This document shows, piece after piece, positions 33,382 through 41,166 of a stretch of DNA of 64,000 nt; position 1 is the stretch's first letter; every line of letters begins with the position of its first letter. The notes below the pieces were generated by a model. That model was not told the origin of the DNA. It searched no databases and saw only the letters and a list, made by a program, of their open reading frames with translations. The position numbers and the translations under genes are program-made. Source of the stretch: Ardenticatenaceae bacterium (GTDB lineage: Bacteria; Chloroflexota; Anaerolineae; Promineifilales; Promineifilaceae). The stretch spans positions 372,001 to 436,000 of the forward strand of contig JACKBS010000010.1 of assembly GCA_020634435.1 (NCBI GenBank), written 5' to 3'.

Positions 33382-33422
33382 ATCCCGCCCCTACGGCATT
33401 TTGGATTACAGAGAGGAAAAAC

Positions 33423-34523
33423 ATGGACCGCAATCGTCAGGAAATTATTCGTCAATGCACCCGTTTTGTGGGAGGCCATTACCCGGTGACGCCGCAGCAA
33501 ATGCTGGCTGAGCTGGCCGCCTTCACACCGCCAGAGACCGCCACGGATCATTACGGCAGCGGCGAGCTGATGGCCAATTTTGAAGCAGAGATAGCGCAAC
33601 TGCTGGGGAAGGAAACGGCCGTTTTCATGCCCTCTGGCACCATGGCACAACAAATCGCCCTGCGCATCCACGCCAACCGCAGCGGCAACAAGACGGTGGC
33701 CTTCCACCCGACCTGCCACCTGGAACTGCACGAGCAGTCTGCCTACCGTGAGCTGCACCAGCTCAGCGGCGTGCTGGTGGGCAATCCCGATTATTTGCTG
33801 ACCCTGGACGACCTGAAGGCGGTCAAAGTGCCGATTGGGACCTTGCTCATTGAGCTGCCCCAGCGGGAAATTGGCGGCATGCTGCCCAGCTGGGATGACC
33901 TGACGGAGTTGGTGGCCTACGCGCGAGGGCAGGGGATGGCGGTGCATTTGGATGGGGCCCGTTTGTGGGAATGCCAGCCGTTTTATAAACGGCCGTACAC
34001 CGAAATTTGCGCGTTGTTCGATTCCGTCTACGTCTCGTTTTACAAAACGCTCAATGGCATCACCGGGGCGATGCTGTTGGGGGAAGCGTCGCTGATTGAC
34101 GAAGCGAAGGTGTGGCAGCGCCGCCACGGGGGGAATCTGTACCGCATGTATCCGTTTGTGTTGTCGGCCAAGCTGGGGCTGGACCAACATTTGCCACAGA
34201 TGCAGGCGTATTACGACAAAACGGTGGAGATTGCGGCGGCCATCTCCCAAATTGAGGGGATCGAACTCAAGCCGACGGTGCCGCAGTGCAACCGGCTGTT
34301 TGTCTACTTTCGGCGCGACAGCCAGCGGCTGAACGATGCCGTGCTGGACATTGCCCGCGAAACCCAAACGCTGCTGTTCCACGGCAGCCAGCCCAGCCCG
34401 ATACCCGCCTACGCCATGACCGAACTGTGGTTTGGCAACGCCGCCCTGGACTTCGCTACTGAGGAGATTTCCGATCTGTTTGCCGAACTTATGCGTCGTT
34501 CCTTCAGCCAGAATTTCGCATAG
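33423..34523 (+). CDS. PLP-dependent threonine-aldolase-like lyase
   Basis: The 366-residue protein matches the beta-eliminating lyase/threonine aldolase fold type I family. Conserved points are 'DHYGSGELMANFEAEIAQLL', 'VFMPSGTMAQQIAL' (PLP phosphate binding), the Asp in 'VHLDGARLWE' that contacts the PLP ring, and the Schiff-base Lys in 'SVYVSFYKTLNGITGAM'. True threonine aldolases cleave threonine to glycine and acetaldehyde. This protein has a longer N-terminus and might act on another beta-hydroxy amino acid. The ATG follows GAGAGGAAA. It is transcribed away from the GNAT gene and is the last normal-composition gene before the AT-rich island. Confidence 0.87.
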   Translation: MDRNRQEIIRQCTRFVGGHYPVTPQQMLAELAAFTPPETATDHYGSGELMANFEAEIAQLLGKETAVFMPSGTMAQQIALRIHANRSGNKTVAFHPTCHLELHEQSAYRELHQLSGVLVGNPDYLLTLDDLKAVKVPIGTLLIELPQREIGGMLPSWDDLTELVAYARGQGMAVHLDGARLWECQPFYKRPYTEICALFDSVYVSFYKTLNGITGAMLLGEASLIDEAKVWQRRHGGNLYRMYPFVLSAKLGLDQHLPQMQAYYDKTVEIAAAISQIEGIELKPTVPQCNRLFVYFRRDSQRLNDAVLDIARETQTLLFHGSQPSPIPAYAMTELWFGNAALDFATEEISDLFAELMRRSFSQNFA

Positions 34524-34549
34524 GGCAGGGTTTTTGTTGTTGCACCTTA

Positions 34550-34578
34550 TTGACCACTAATTGCTTATATTGTAAAGT
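34550..34578 (+). promoter_or_regulatory. Candidate promoter of the Pycsar-like operon
   Basis: TTGACC at 34550-34555, a 17-base spacer, and TAAAGT at 34573-34578 (preceded by TG) form a sigma-70-like promoter. It lies about 40 bases before the start of the first island gene. Confidence 0.5.
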
Positions 34579-34616
34579 TTTTATTATCTCGTAGCTAAGG
34601 CAAATAGGGGCAAAAA

Positions 34617-35123
34617 ATGGATAATAAAATCGAAGTTATGTGGAGAACATATTCCTCGATAAACGATTGGATACAGTCCTCAAATACTAAAGCAGAAATT
34701 GTTCTTGGTATCCATGGAATCATGATCACGGTATTCCTTACCTCCAACTTATTTGAGTTACAAAAGTATCTTCTTGCACACAAAGTTATTTTGGGCTTTG
34801 TAATTTTGATGGTGGCAACAAGTGCGATATCTATTGCCTATGCTTTTTTCTGTATTACACCTAGATTAGAAGTTGGGGCACCGCAATCTTTAATCTATTT
34901 TTCTCACATATCGAAAAACTATTCTCATGCCCCAAGCTATGAACGTGCGGTACGTGATAATTTGAGCGATCAGAACCAACTTCTTAGAGAGATTTCATCT
35001 CAGGTATGGGCAAACGCCGTGGTTGCTGATAGGAAATTCAAATACATATCTTTGTCGATTCGGTTTTTAGCTATAAATGTCATTTTGGGAATTTTCGCAA
35101 TCATTTCGGTTCTTTTTATTTAA
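34617..35123 (+). CDS. pycTM: PycTM-like membrane effector (DUF5706 type)
   Basis: The 168-residue protein has hydrophobic segments at about 27-46, 56-80 and 147-167. The conserved pattern of the Pycsar membrane effector family is visible: 'INDWIQSSNTKAEIVLGIHG' (W...DxK...L...NG-like), then Pro-Arg after the second span in 'FFCITPRLEVGAPQSLIYF', and 'QVWANAVVADRKFKYISLSI' before the last span. Known family members are activated by cyclic pyrimidine nucleotides and then disrupt the membrane of an infected cell. It is followed by a nucleotide cyclase gene 14 bases downstream. Composition is far more AT-rich than neighbours (20 of 60 G+C at 34621-34680), pointing to transfer. The family call is from pattern memory. 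Confidence 0.8.
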   Translation: MDNKIEVMWRTYSSINDWIQSSNTKAEIVLGIHGIMITVFLTSNLFELQKYLLAHKVILGFVILMVATSAISIAYAFFCITPRLEVGAPQSLIYFSHISKNYSHAPSYERAVRDNLSDQNQLLREISSQVWANAVVADRKFKYISLSIRFLAINVILGIFAIISVLFI

Positions 35124-35137
35124 TAGGATTTCACCTT

Positions 35138-35866
35138 ATGCAAAGCCAATATAAACCATATGACTATCTTGAGAGTTTTTCCCGTATAGACGAGATTTTA
35201 TCGGCAAATTCTGCCTCGTTTGAGGAACTGAATTCAATACCCTCGCGTGAAAAGCTAACTTTTACCAATGGCTATTACGTTATGTGCTCGGCTGTTTGGG
35301 TAGATATTCGCGATTCTTCATCTTTGCCTGATTATCATAAGAGGCCAACATTGGCAAAACTTTATCGTGCATACTTATCGGAAGTAGTTGCAATTATTAA
35401 TGGCAATATTGACTGCGCCGAAATCAATATCATAGGTGATGGTGTATCAGCAATTTTCGATACTAAATACAAAGCAGACATTGAAAGCGTGTTCAGGGTT
35501 GGATACGAGATTGTCTCGCTGAATAGAGTCCTAAATTACAAGCTTCGTAAGCGAGATATTCGAGAAATAAAAATTGGTGTTGGAATGTCTTATGGAAGGG
35601 CTCTAATGGTAAAAGCTGGCTATAAGGGCAGCAAAATAAACGATGTTGTCTGGATGGGTGATGTGCTCAATTCAGCAGCAAAACTCTCAAATTTTGCAAA
35701 TAAAACATTTAGTGATGGGCCAATCATGGTTTCGGAATCGATTTATATGAATCTAGATGAGCACAGTCAAAGTTTCCTTAAATACAACTATACCAGGCAA
35801 TGCTATCACGGGAATGTGATTCATACCGGTATGGAGGAATGGTATCAGGCTAATTGTATAGACTAA
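35138..35866 (+). CDS. pycC: Stand-alone class III nucleotide cyclase (PycC-like)
   Basis: The 242-residue protein is a single class III cyclase domain with no sensor or membrane part. Metal-binding Asp residues are D56 ('VWVDIRDSSSLP') and D101 ('INIIGDGVSAIF'). The late motif 'VVWMGDVLNSAAKLSNFA' has the conserved Asn (N178) but Lys (K182) where adenylyl cyclases have the transition-state Arg. The Lys that selects adenine in 'KxxGD' is replaced by Asn ('NIIGD'). These changes fit a cyclase that does not use ATP in the classical way, as in Pycsar enzymes that make cCMP or cUMP. Which base it uses cannot be read from sequence. AGGA lies upstream. It should be co-transcribed with the effector. 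Confidence 0.82.
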   Translation: MQSQYKPYDYLESFSRIDEILSANSASFEELNSIPSREKLTFTNGYYVMCSAVWVDIRDSSSLPDYHKRPTLAKLYRAYLSEVVAIINGNIDCAEINIIGDGVSAIFDTKYKADIESVFRVGYEIVSLNRVLNYKLRKRDIREIKIGVGMSYGRALMVKAGYKGSKINDVVWMGDVLNSAAKLSNFANKTFSDGPIMVSESIYMNLDEHSQSFLKYNYTRQCYHGNVIHTGMEEWYQANCID

Positions 35867-35867
35867 C

Positions 35868-35900
35868 ATACTCCTGATAATGTTTATTAATACGAGTATG
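35868..35900. promoter_or_regulatory. 7-bp inverted repeat over the recombinase promoter
   Basis: CATACTC (35868-35874) and GAGTATG (35894-35900) form an inverted repeat directly upstream of the TATAAT box of the recombinase gene. It could be an operator or part of a recombination site; neither is shown. Confidence 0.4.
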
Positions 35901-35903
35901 TGG

Positions 35904-35909
35904 TATAAT
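35904..35909 (+). promoter_or_regulatory. -10 box of a probable leaderless recombinase gene
   Basis: TATAAT is followed by seven bases and the ATG at 35917. There is no Shine-Dalgarno sequence, so a leaderless transcript is likely. Confidence 0.6.
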
Positions 35910-35916
35910 ACACGGC

Positions 35917-36963
35917 ATGACGCAGAAACACAACAAAACCCTCCCCTGCTCCGACCGGGACATTCCCAATGAGCACCCATTTCCCCAACTGACGCTTTTC
36001 CTGCGCGAGGTTGGCCTTAACAGCGAACGCACCGAGCGCGCGTACCGCGCCGGACTGCGCGCCTTCGCCGATTGGCTGCAAACCCACGGGCCGCACCACA
36101 ACCTGGAAGATGCCTGGCCGCTCGACCCCACACCGCTGCAAACGGCCGATGTGCTGTCGTTTCGCAGCTGGCTGCTGGCAAATCGGGCCATGGCCACTAC
36201 CACCACGTACATTGCGGCCGTTCTCAACTATCTTCACTTTTTAGACGGCATCGATCAGCTCCCCCCAGGCATTCAGCTGGGCAAACTGGCGCAGCAGCGC
36301 AGACAGCGGCGCGTGGAGCGCAACCAAGCCGCTTCTGTTGTCGATTTGGACGAGGCGCGGCAGCAAATGCCGCAGGTGGTCGGCTACTACAATCAGCTCC
36401 CCCTGCCCTCACCGGACGTGCCTTACAATCGCCGCCTCTCGCTGCTGCGCGACCGGGCACTGGTGACGCTGCTTTACTCCACAGCTGCACGTCTATCCGA
36501 AATTTTAGCGCTGAACCGGACTCAGGTGGGCAACGGCCGTTCCCAAACCGCCACCATCATCGGCAAAGGCCAGCGCCCACGCACGCTGCACATCATGCCC
36601 TACGCCCAGGAAGCGCTTCAAGCGTACCTGCGCGAGCGCACCGACAGCAATCCGGCGCTGTTTGTCTCCCACAGCCGCAACGCCCACGGCGCGCGGCTCA
36701 CGCAATCTGGGGCGCACAACGTCGTCAAAAAGGCGGTCAAGGCGCTGCGGTTGGAGCCATCGCTCTCCGCCCACGACTTCCGCCATTACCGCGCCACCCA
36801 ACTGCTGCGTGACGGCATGCCGCTGGAAGTAGTGCAAGAACTGCTCGGCCACGCCGACGTCTCCACCACCCGCTCCATTTATGCCCCGGTTCTGGGGGTA
36901 CAGCTGGTGCGTGAGTGGCTGGACAATGTGGATCAGCCGCCGCAAGAAGTCATTGGTAATTGA
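35917..36963 (+). CDS. Tyrosine recombinase (phage-integrase family)
   Basis: The 348-residue protein has an N-terminal SAM-like core-binding domain (about 20-120, 'LFLREVGLNSERTERAYRAG') and a C-terminal catalytic domain with all expected residues: Arg in 'STAARLSEILAL', Lys-type beta hairpin 'IIGKGQRPRTL', His-x-x-Arg in 'SAHDFRHYRATQL', His in 'ELLGHADVSTT', and the nucleophile Tyr in 'TRSIYAPVL'. It resembles XerC/D and integron-like or genomic-island recombinases. Its base composition is GC-rich like the host, unlike the island upstream, but its promoter lies in the AT-rich DNA. It may be responsible for moving the island, or may be a resident gene. Confidence 0.9.
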   Translation: MTQKHNKTLPCSDRDIPNEHPFPQLTLFLREVGLNSERTERAYRAGLRAFADWLQTHGPHHNLEDAWPLDPTPLQTADVLSFRSWLLANRAMATTTTYIAAVLNYLHFLDGIDQLPPGIQLGKLAQQRRQRRVERNQAASVVDLDEARQQMPQVVGYYNQLPLPSPDVPYNRRLSLLRDRALVTLLYSTAARLSEILALNRTQVGNGRSQTATIIGKGQRPRTLHIMPYAQEALQAYLRERTDSNPALFVSHSRNAHGARLTQSGAHNVVKKAVKALRLEPSLSAHDFRHYRATQLLRDGMPLEVVQELLGHADVSTTRSIYAPVLGVQLVREWLDNVDQPPQEVIGN

Positions 36964-37001
36964 GTAATTTGTGGGCAAAATTACCCAATTACTCAATTAC
37001 C
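36955..37001. repeat. Hairpin of AATTAC words at the recombinase stop
   Basis: GGTAATTGAGTAATT (36955-36969) and its exact complement (36987-37001) flank a 17-base loop, and the left arm includes the stop codon. The right side consists of AATTAC words at about 8-base steps. Confidence 0.75.
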
Positions 37002-37170
37002 TAATTACCAACTTTCCCTGGTGACAATGAACTTGGCCTTTTGTGACGTTTGTTACTACGGCCGTTTACCCCCCAAAACTATACTCGGTGCGATATAATC
37101 AATTGACAGCCGCAAATCAAGACCACAGCAGGGACTCTTGCTGTGGCTCACTTTTTTTAAGGAGCATGTG

Positions 37171-38265
37171 ATGGATTTTGGCGTACCACGAGAAGTCCGC
37201 GATTTGGAATCGCGGGTGGGACTTTCACCTGCCGGGGTGTTTACCCTGGCACGGGCGGGCCATACCGTCTACATTGAAACCGGCGCGGGACTCGGCGCTG
37301 GTTTTTCAGATGAGAATTACCGCGATGCCGGGGGCCAAATTGTCTACTCGGCCCAAGAAGCGTATGGCCGTGCCGATGTGGTGGTTAAAGTCACCCGCCC
37401 CACCGCCGCCGAACACGCCCTCTTTCGCCCCGGCCAGACAATCTTTTCTTTCCTCCACCTGCCCGTATCCTCGCCAGACTTGCTAGAAGCACTCACCGAA
37501 CGAGAAATTACGGCCGTTTCCTACGAACTCATCGAAGAAACTGACGGCACCCGCCCCGTGCTGCTGCCTGCCAGCATTGTGGCCGGGCGGATGGCCCCCA
37601 TCGTCGCTGGGCGGTTGCTGCGCAGCGACTACAACGGACGCGGCATCTTGCTCAGCGGGCTGCCCGGCGTCCCGGCTGCGGCTGTAGTCATTGTCGGTGG
37701 TGGCACGCTGGGCTCCAACGCCGCCCGCGCCTTTGTTGGCGTCGGTGCGGAGGTGACGGTGCTGGATCAAGACCCGCGCAAGCTGCAAAACCTGTACGAC
37801 ACGCTCAACGGCCGTGTCACCACTATGTTTGCCAACGAGCTCAACCTCAAACGTGCCGCCACATTTGCCGATGTGCTGATTGGCGCTGTGTCCAAAACGG
37901 GTCGCCGCGCCCCCATCGTGGTTAGCCGCGAAATGGTTAAACAAATGCGGCGCGGCTCGGTGATTATCGACTATGCCATTGACGAAGGGGGCTGTGTGGA
38001 AACCAGCCGCCCAACGACGCTGCGCAACACCACGTACGTGGCCGAGGGCATCATTCATCACTGCGTGCCCAACATGACCGCCGCCTACGGCCGTACCACC
38101 ACCTATGCCATTACCAATGCCGCCCTCCCCTACCTGCTGGCCGTCGGCGACGCCGACATTTTGACTGCCAGCGAGCAGTTACCGGCCTTAAAACGAGGCA
38201 TTACCCTGGTAAACGGCCGTTTGGTGCATCAGGAAGTGGCTCAAGCGTTGGGCCAATCAATCTAA
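37171..38265 (+). CDS. ald: Alanine dehydrogenase-like protein
   Basis: The 364-residue protein matches the alanine dehydrogenase/PNT family. The N-terminus 'VPREVRDLESRVGLSPAGV' corresponds to 'PKEIKxxExRVxLTP'. The catalytic Lys is in 'VVVKVTRP' and His in 'FSFLHLP'. The Rossmann motif is 'VVIVGGGTLGSNAARAFVG', and 'NMTAAYGRTTTYAITNAALP' closes the active site. The typical enzyme interconverts alanine and pyruvate with NAD+. Some active-site details differ from standard Ald ('LTEREITAVSYELIEE' in place of 'YE'), so related 2-oxoacid substrates are possible. The start at ATG 37171 has AAGGAGC upstream; an in-frame start at 37138 is not supported. Confidence 0.85.
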   Translation: MDFGVPREVRDLESRVGLSPAGVFTLARAGHTVYIETGAGLGAGFSDENYRDAGGQIVYSAQEAYGRADVVVKVTRPTAAEHALFRPGQTIFSFLHLPVSSPDLLEALTEREITAVSYELIEETDGTRPVLLPASIVAGRMAPIVAGRLLRSDYNGRGILLSGLPGVPAAAVVIVGGGTLGSNAARAFVGVGAEVTVLDQDPRKLQNLYDTLNGRVTTMFANELNLKRAATFADVLIGAVSKTGRRAPIVVSREMVKQMRRGSVIIDYAIDEGGCVETSRPTTLRNTTYVAEGIIHHCVPNMTAAYGRTTTYAITNAALPYLLAVGDADILTASEQLPALKRGITLVNGRLVHQEVAQALGQSI

Positions 38266-38319
38266 ACAACAATGGGTCCAATCTTGTTGCATATTAAGAA
38301 TTAAACCGAGTAACGAACT

Positions 38320-38404
38320 TGTCATTCCGAACGGAGTCTTCGGAGTGAGGAATCTTTCAAGTTGGCCAAGCGTGAAAGATTCCTCGGAGGACCTCGGAAT
38401 GACA
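38320..38404. repeat. Dispersed palindromic repeat (TGTCATTCCGA type)
   Basis: TGTCATTCCGA (38320-38330) pairs with TCGGAATGACA (38394-38404), and inside GAGGAATCTTTCA (38347-38359) pairs with TGAAAGATTCCTC (38373-38385). The 85-base unit folds into one long hairpin. Elements with the same words are common between genes in many bacterial genomes. No coding potential. Confidence 0.78.
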
Positions 38405-38474
38405 TCTTACCCTACTAATTTTTTAAAGAGTAAGAAGATTGGCCTAATATAACCTAAATACCAAGAGACTACGC

Positions 38475-39770
38475 ATGAATTGGGAAAATATCTATCGTCG
38501 TAAAGTTACCGATGTTTCGACCGCTTTAAGCCATATTAAATCAGGAAATCGCCTCTACGTCGGCGGTGGCGCGGGCGTCCCCGTCCAGCTAACCCAGGGA
38601 CTCACCCAAAAAGCGCCCGAACTGCGTGATGTGGAGCTTACCCACATCCTTACGTTTGCCGAAGCGCCCTACGTCGCCCCCGAATACAGCGACAGCTTCC
38701 GCGTCAATGCCCTGTTCATCGGCGCCAACGTGCGCAAAGCCGTTGCCGATGGCCGCGCCGACTTTACCCCCATCTTCCTGTCCGAAATTCCGGGCCTGTT
38801 TCGCAATGGCATTTTACCTATCGACGTGGCCCTCATTTCTGTATCGCCACCCGATGAGCACGGCTTTTGCAGCTTTGGCGTGGAAGTGGGCACCACCAAA
38901 CCCGCCGCCGAATCAGCCAAAATCATCATTGCCGAAGTGAATCAGCAAATGCCCCGCACCCACGGTGACAGCTTCATCCACGTCAGCCGCCTGCACCACA
39001 TTATCGAAGTGAATTACCCGCTGCCAGAATCGCCACAAGGCGGCAGTTCCGATGAGCATTTAAAGATTGGCGAGTTCATCGCCGAAATGATCCCCAACGG
39101 GGCGACGCTGCAAATGGGCATCGGCAGCATTCCCGATGCCGTGCTGCGCTGCCTGGGCAATCACAAAGATTTAGGCATCCACACCGAGCTGTTTTCCGAT
39201 GGCGTCATCGAGATGGTGGAAAATGGGGTCATCACCTGCGCCCAGAAAACGTTCCATCCGGGCAAAATTGTGGCTGGTTTCCTCTTTGGCACGCAGGGGC
39301 TGTACGACTTCATCGACAATAACCCAATGATCGAAATGCACCCCACCGACTACGTCAACGACCCGTTCAACATCGCCCAAAACGAGAAGATGGTGGCCAT
39401 CAACGCCGCGTTGCAAATTGATCTCACCGGCCAGGTGTGCGCCGATTCCATTGGGCCGCGCTTTTACAGCGGCGTGGGCGGCCAACTAGACTTTATTCGC
39501 GGCGCGGCCCGCTCCAAAGGCGGCCTGCCGATCATCGCCTGCCTCTCCACGGCGCAGGGCGGTAAGGTCAGCCGCATCGTGCCCATGCTGAACCAGGGTG
39601 CGGGCGTTGTCACCACACGCAACGATGTGCATTACGTGGTGACGGAATACGGGGTGGCCAATTTATACGGCCGTACCATCCGCGAACGCGCCCAGGCGTT
39701 GATCAGTATTTCTGCGCCAGAATTCAGGGATGAGCTGACGGCAGCGGCCCAGAAGCTGGGCTACTTTTAA
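38475..39770 (+). CDS. Acetyl-CoA hydrolase/transferase (4-hydroxybutyrate CoA-transferase type)
   Basis: The 431-residue protein matches the AcetylCoA_hydro family. Conserved stretches are 'MNWENIYRRKVTDVSTALSH', 'DVALISVSPPDEHGFCSFG', 'LQMGIGSIPDAVL', the catalytic Glu in 'GIHTELFSDGV', and 'GVGGQLDFIRGAARSKGG'. These enzymes move CoA between acetyl-CoA and acids such as 4-hydroxybutyrate or butyrate, or hydrolyse it. The length and 'LFSDG' pattern fit the 4-hydroxybutyrate CoA-transferase group. No RBS of note is seen; the ATG follows a low-GC leader. The 3' end overlaps the convergent kinase gene by 47 bases, an unusually long tail overlap. Confidence 0.9.
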   Translation: MNWENIYRRKVTDVSTALSHIKSGNRLYVGGGAGVPVQLTQGLTQKAPELRDVELTHILTFAEAPYVAPEYSDSFRVNALFIGANVRKAVADGRADFTPIFLSEIPGLFRNGILPIDVALISVSPPDEHGFCSFGVEVGTTKPAAESAKIIIAEVNQQMPRTHGDSFIHVSRLHHIIEVNYPLPESPQGGSSDEHLKIGEFIAEMIPNGATLQMGIGSIPDAVLRCLGNHKDLGIHTELFSDGVIEMVENGVITCAQKTFHPGKIVAGFLFGTQGLYDFIDNNPMIEMHPTDYVNDPFNIAQNEKMVAINAALQIDLTGQVCADSIGPRFYSGVGGQLDFIRGAARSKGGLPIIACLSTAQGGKVSRIVPMLNQGAGVVTTRNDVHYVVTEYGVANLYGRTIRERAQALISISAPEFRDELTAAAQKLGYF

Positions 39771-41166
39771 GCGCAATATAAAAAGTTGTGGGCTGCTCTG
39801 GGCTGCTTTCTACCCAGATACGGCCGTTGTGCAGCAGCACCAAACGCCGGGCAATTGCCAAACCCAAACCGGAGCCGCCGCTTTCTCGGCTGCGGGACGG
39901 ATCGGCGCGGTAAAACCGCTCAAACACGTGCGGCAGCGCCTCTGCCGATATGCCCGGACCGTTGTCAGACACCCAGAAAACAATTTCTGACCCACTTTCC
40001 TTGGCCCCAACAAGCACCTGCCCCCCCGTCGGCGCGTAGCGCAGAGCGTTGCTGATCAGGTTGTTCATCACTTGCGCCAGCCGCCCCTGATCGGCCTGGA
40101 TGTTTGGCAGGGTGCCGGGAACCTCTGCAAGCAGGTTGATTTGTTTTGCCTGAGCGTTCACTTGCCAAACCTGAACGAGGTGCAGTAAGAATGCCACCGG
40201 ATCGATCAGTTCCGGCTCCAAACGCAGACCACCCGTATCAGCCAGTGACAGCAATCGGAGATCATCAATCAGTCGAGCTAACGTTGCAATTTCGGTGTGC
40301 AGGGAAACGGCCGTTTCCTTCTGCGGCTGCAATCCATCTTCCAGCGCTTCCACATTGAGCTGCATGATAGACAGCGGCGTACGCAGCTCATGGGCAATAT
40401 CAGCCACCAATTGCCGACGCAGCTGCTTCTGTTTTTCCAAAGCATCGGCCATGTCATTAAAACTCTGTGTTAGCTCGCCAATTTCATCCGTGCCAGAAAC
40501 AGTTAAGGGAACCATGGCCGCGCCAGTAGATAACACGCGGGCGGCGCTGTTCAATTGGCGCACCGGTTGGGCTATGCGCCGCGTTAAAAACATGCTTGCC
40601 AAAAGTGCGATGGCCGCCGCCAGTCCCCCACCCCACATAATGGTGCGCACAAACCCATTGCGCAGCAATCCAACAAACTCCGGTGTGATCCCCGAAACAA
40701 AGACAAGCTGGCCAATGACGGCCGTTTCCTGTTCCAGAAGAACAGCTTGTGTCTCAAATTCGGTTGGCAAGCGCTGGCCCACTGTCAACAGTTTTCCGCT
40801 GTCGGCCACAACCCGATTTGTCGCATCTGTGATGATGATGCGGTTGGTGATCAATGTCTCGCTCCAGTTTACATTGCGCAGAAAGCCAACTTTTGGTTCA
40901 AATGCCAGATTCTCCGGCAGTGGCTGATTAAATTGTTCAACAAGGGTTTGAGCCTGATCCCACGAACCAGCCAGTTCATAATAGCTAACAAAAAGCGGCG
41001 CAAGCTGTAAGGCTTGCCGTTGGCTCATTTGCGCGGCGATCTCGTTAATGCGGTGAAAGGGTATTTGCTGCACAATGAAACTGAGGACACCAATGCTGAT
41101 GAGAATGACAATCAGAAAGCTGCGCAGCAGTTGTCCGCCGATGCCACCAAAAATTCGTTTAAACAT
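39724..41166 (-). CDS. Sensor histidine kinase with HAMP domain
   Basis: The 480-residue kinase starts at ATG 41166 (MFKRIFGGIGGQLL), which overlaps the upstream regulator gene by eight bases. It has two membrane spans (about 9-31 and 168-188) around an extracytoplasmic sensor, a HAMP domain ('TRRIAQPVRQLNSAARVLS'), HisKA with phospho-His in 'IAHELRTPLSIMQ', and an HATPase with 'NNLISNALRY', 'DNGPGIS' and 'GSGLGLAIARRL'. The signal is unknown. It should phosphorylate the OmpR-type regulator encoded directly upstream. Its last 47 bases overlap the convergent CoA-transferase gene. Confidence 0.94.
   Translation of the reverse strand: MFKRIFGGIGGQLLRSFLIVILISIGVLSFIVQQIPFHRINEIAAQMSQRQALQLAPLFVSYYELAGSWDQAQTLVEQFNQPLPENLAFEPKVGFLRNVNWSETLITNRIIITDATNRVVADSGKLLTVGQRLPTEFETQAVLLEQETAVIGQLVFVSGITPEFVGLLRNGFVRTIMWGGGLAAAIALLASMFLTRRIAQPVRQLNSAARVLSTGAAMVPLTVSGTDEIGELTQSFNDMADALEKQKQLRRQLVADIAHELRTPLSIMQLNVEALEDGLQPQKETAVSLHTEIATLARLIDDLRLLSLADTGGLRLEPELIDPVAFLLHLVQVWQVNAQAKQINLLAEVPGTLPNIQADQGRLAQVMNNLISNALRYAPTGGQVLVGAKESGSEIVFWVSDNGPGISAEALPHVFERFYRADPSRSRESGGSGLGLAIARRLVLLHNGRIWVESSPEQPTTFYIALKSSPASGPLPSAHP

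Noticed and set aside
33204..34382. Long minus-strand open frame continuous with the GNAT gene
   Set aside because: It is antisense to the threonine-aldolase-like gene, has no domain pattern, and the RBS-supported TTG at 33203 gives a normal-sized GNAT protein.
36072..36812. Second open frame inside the recombinase gene
   Set aside because: Low-complexity Ala/Arg/Pro composition and no domain. The recombinase frame has all catalytic residues.
35917..36963. Prophage around the tyrosine recombinase
   Set aside because: Neighbouring genes are metabolic or defence-like, and no phage structural, replication or lysis gene is present.
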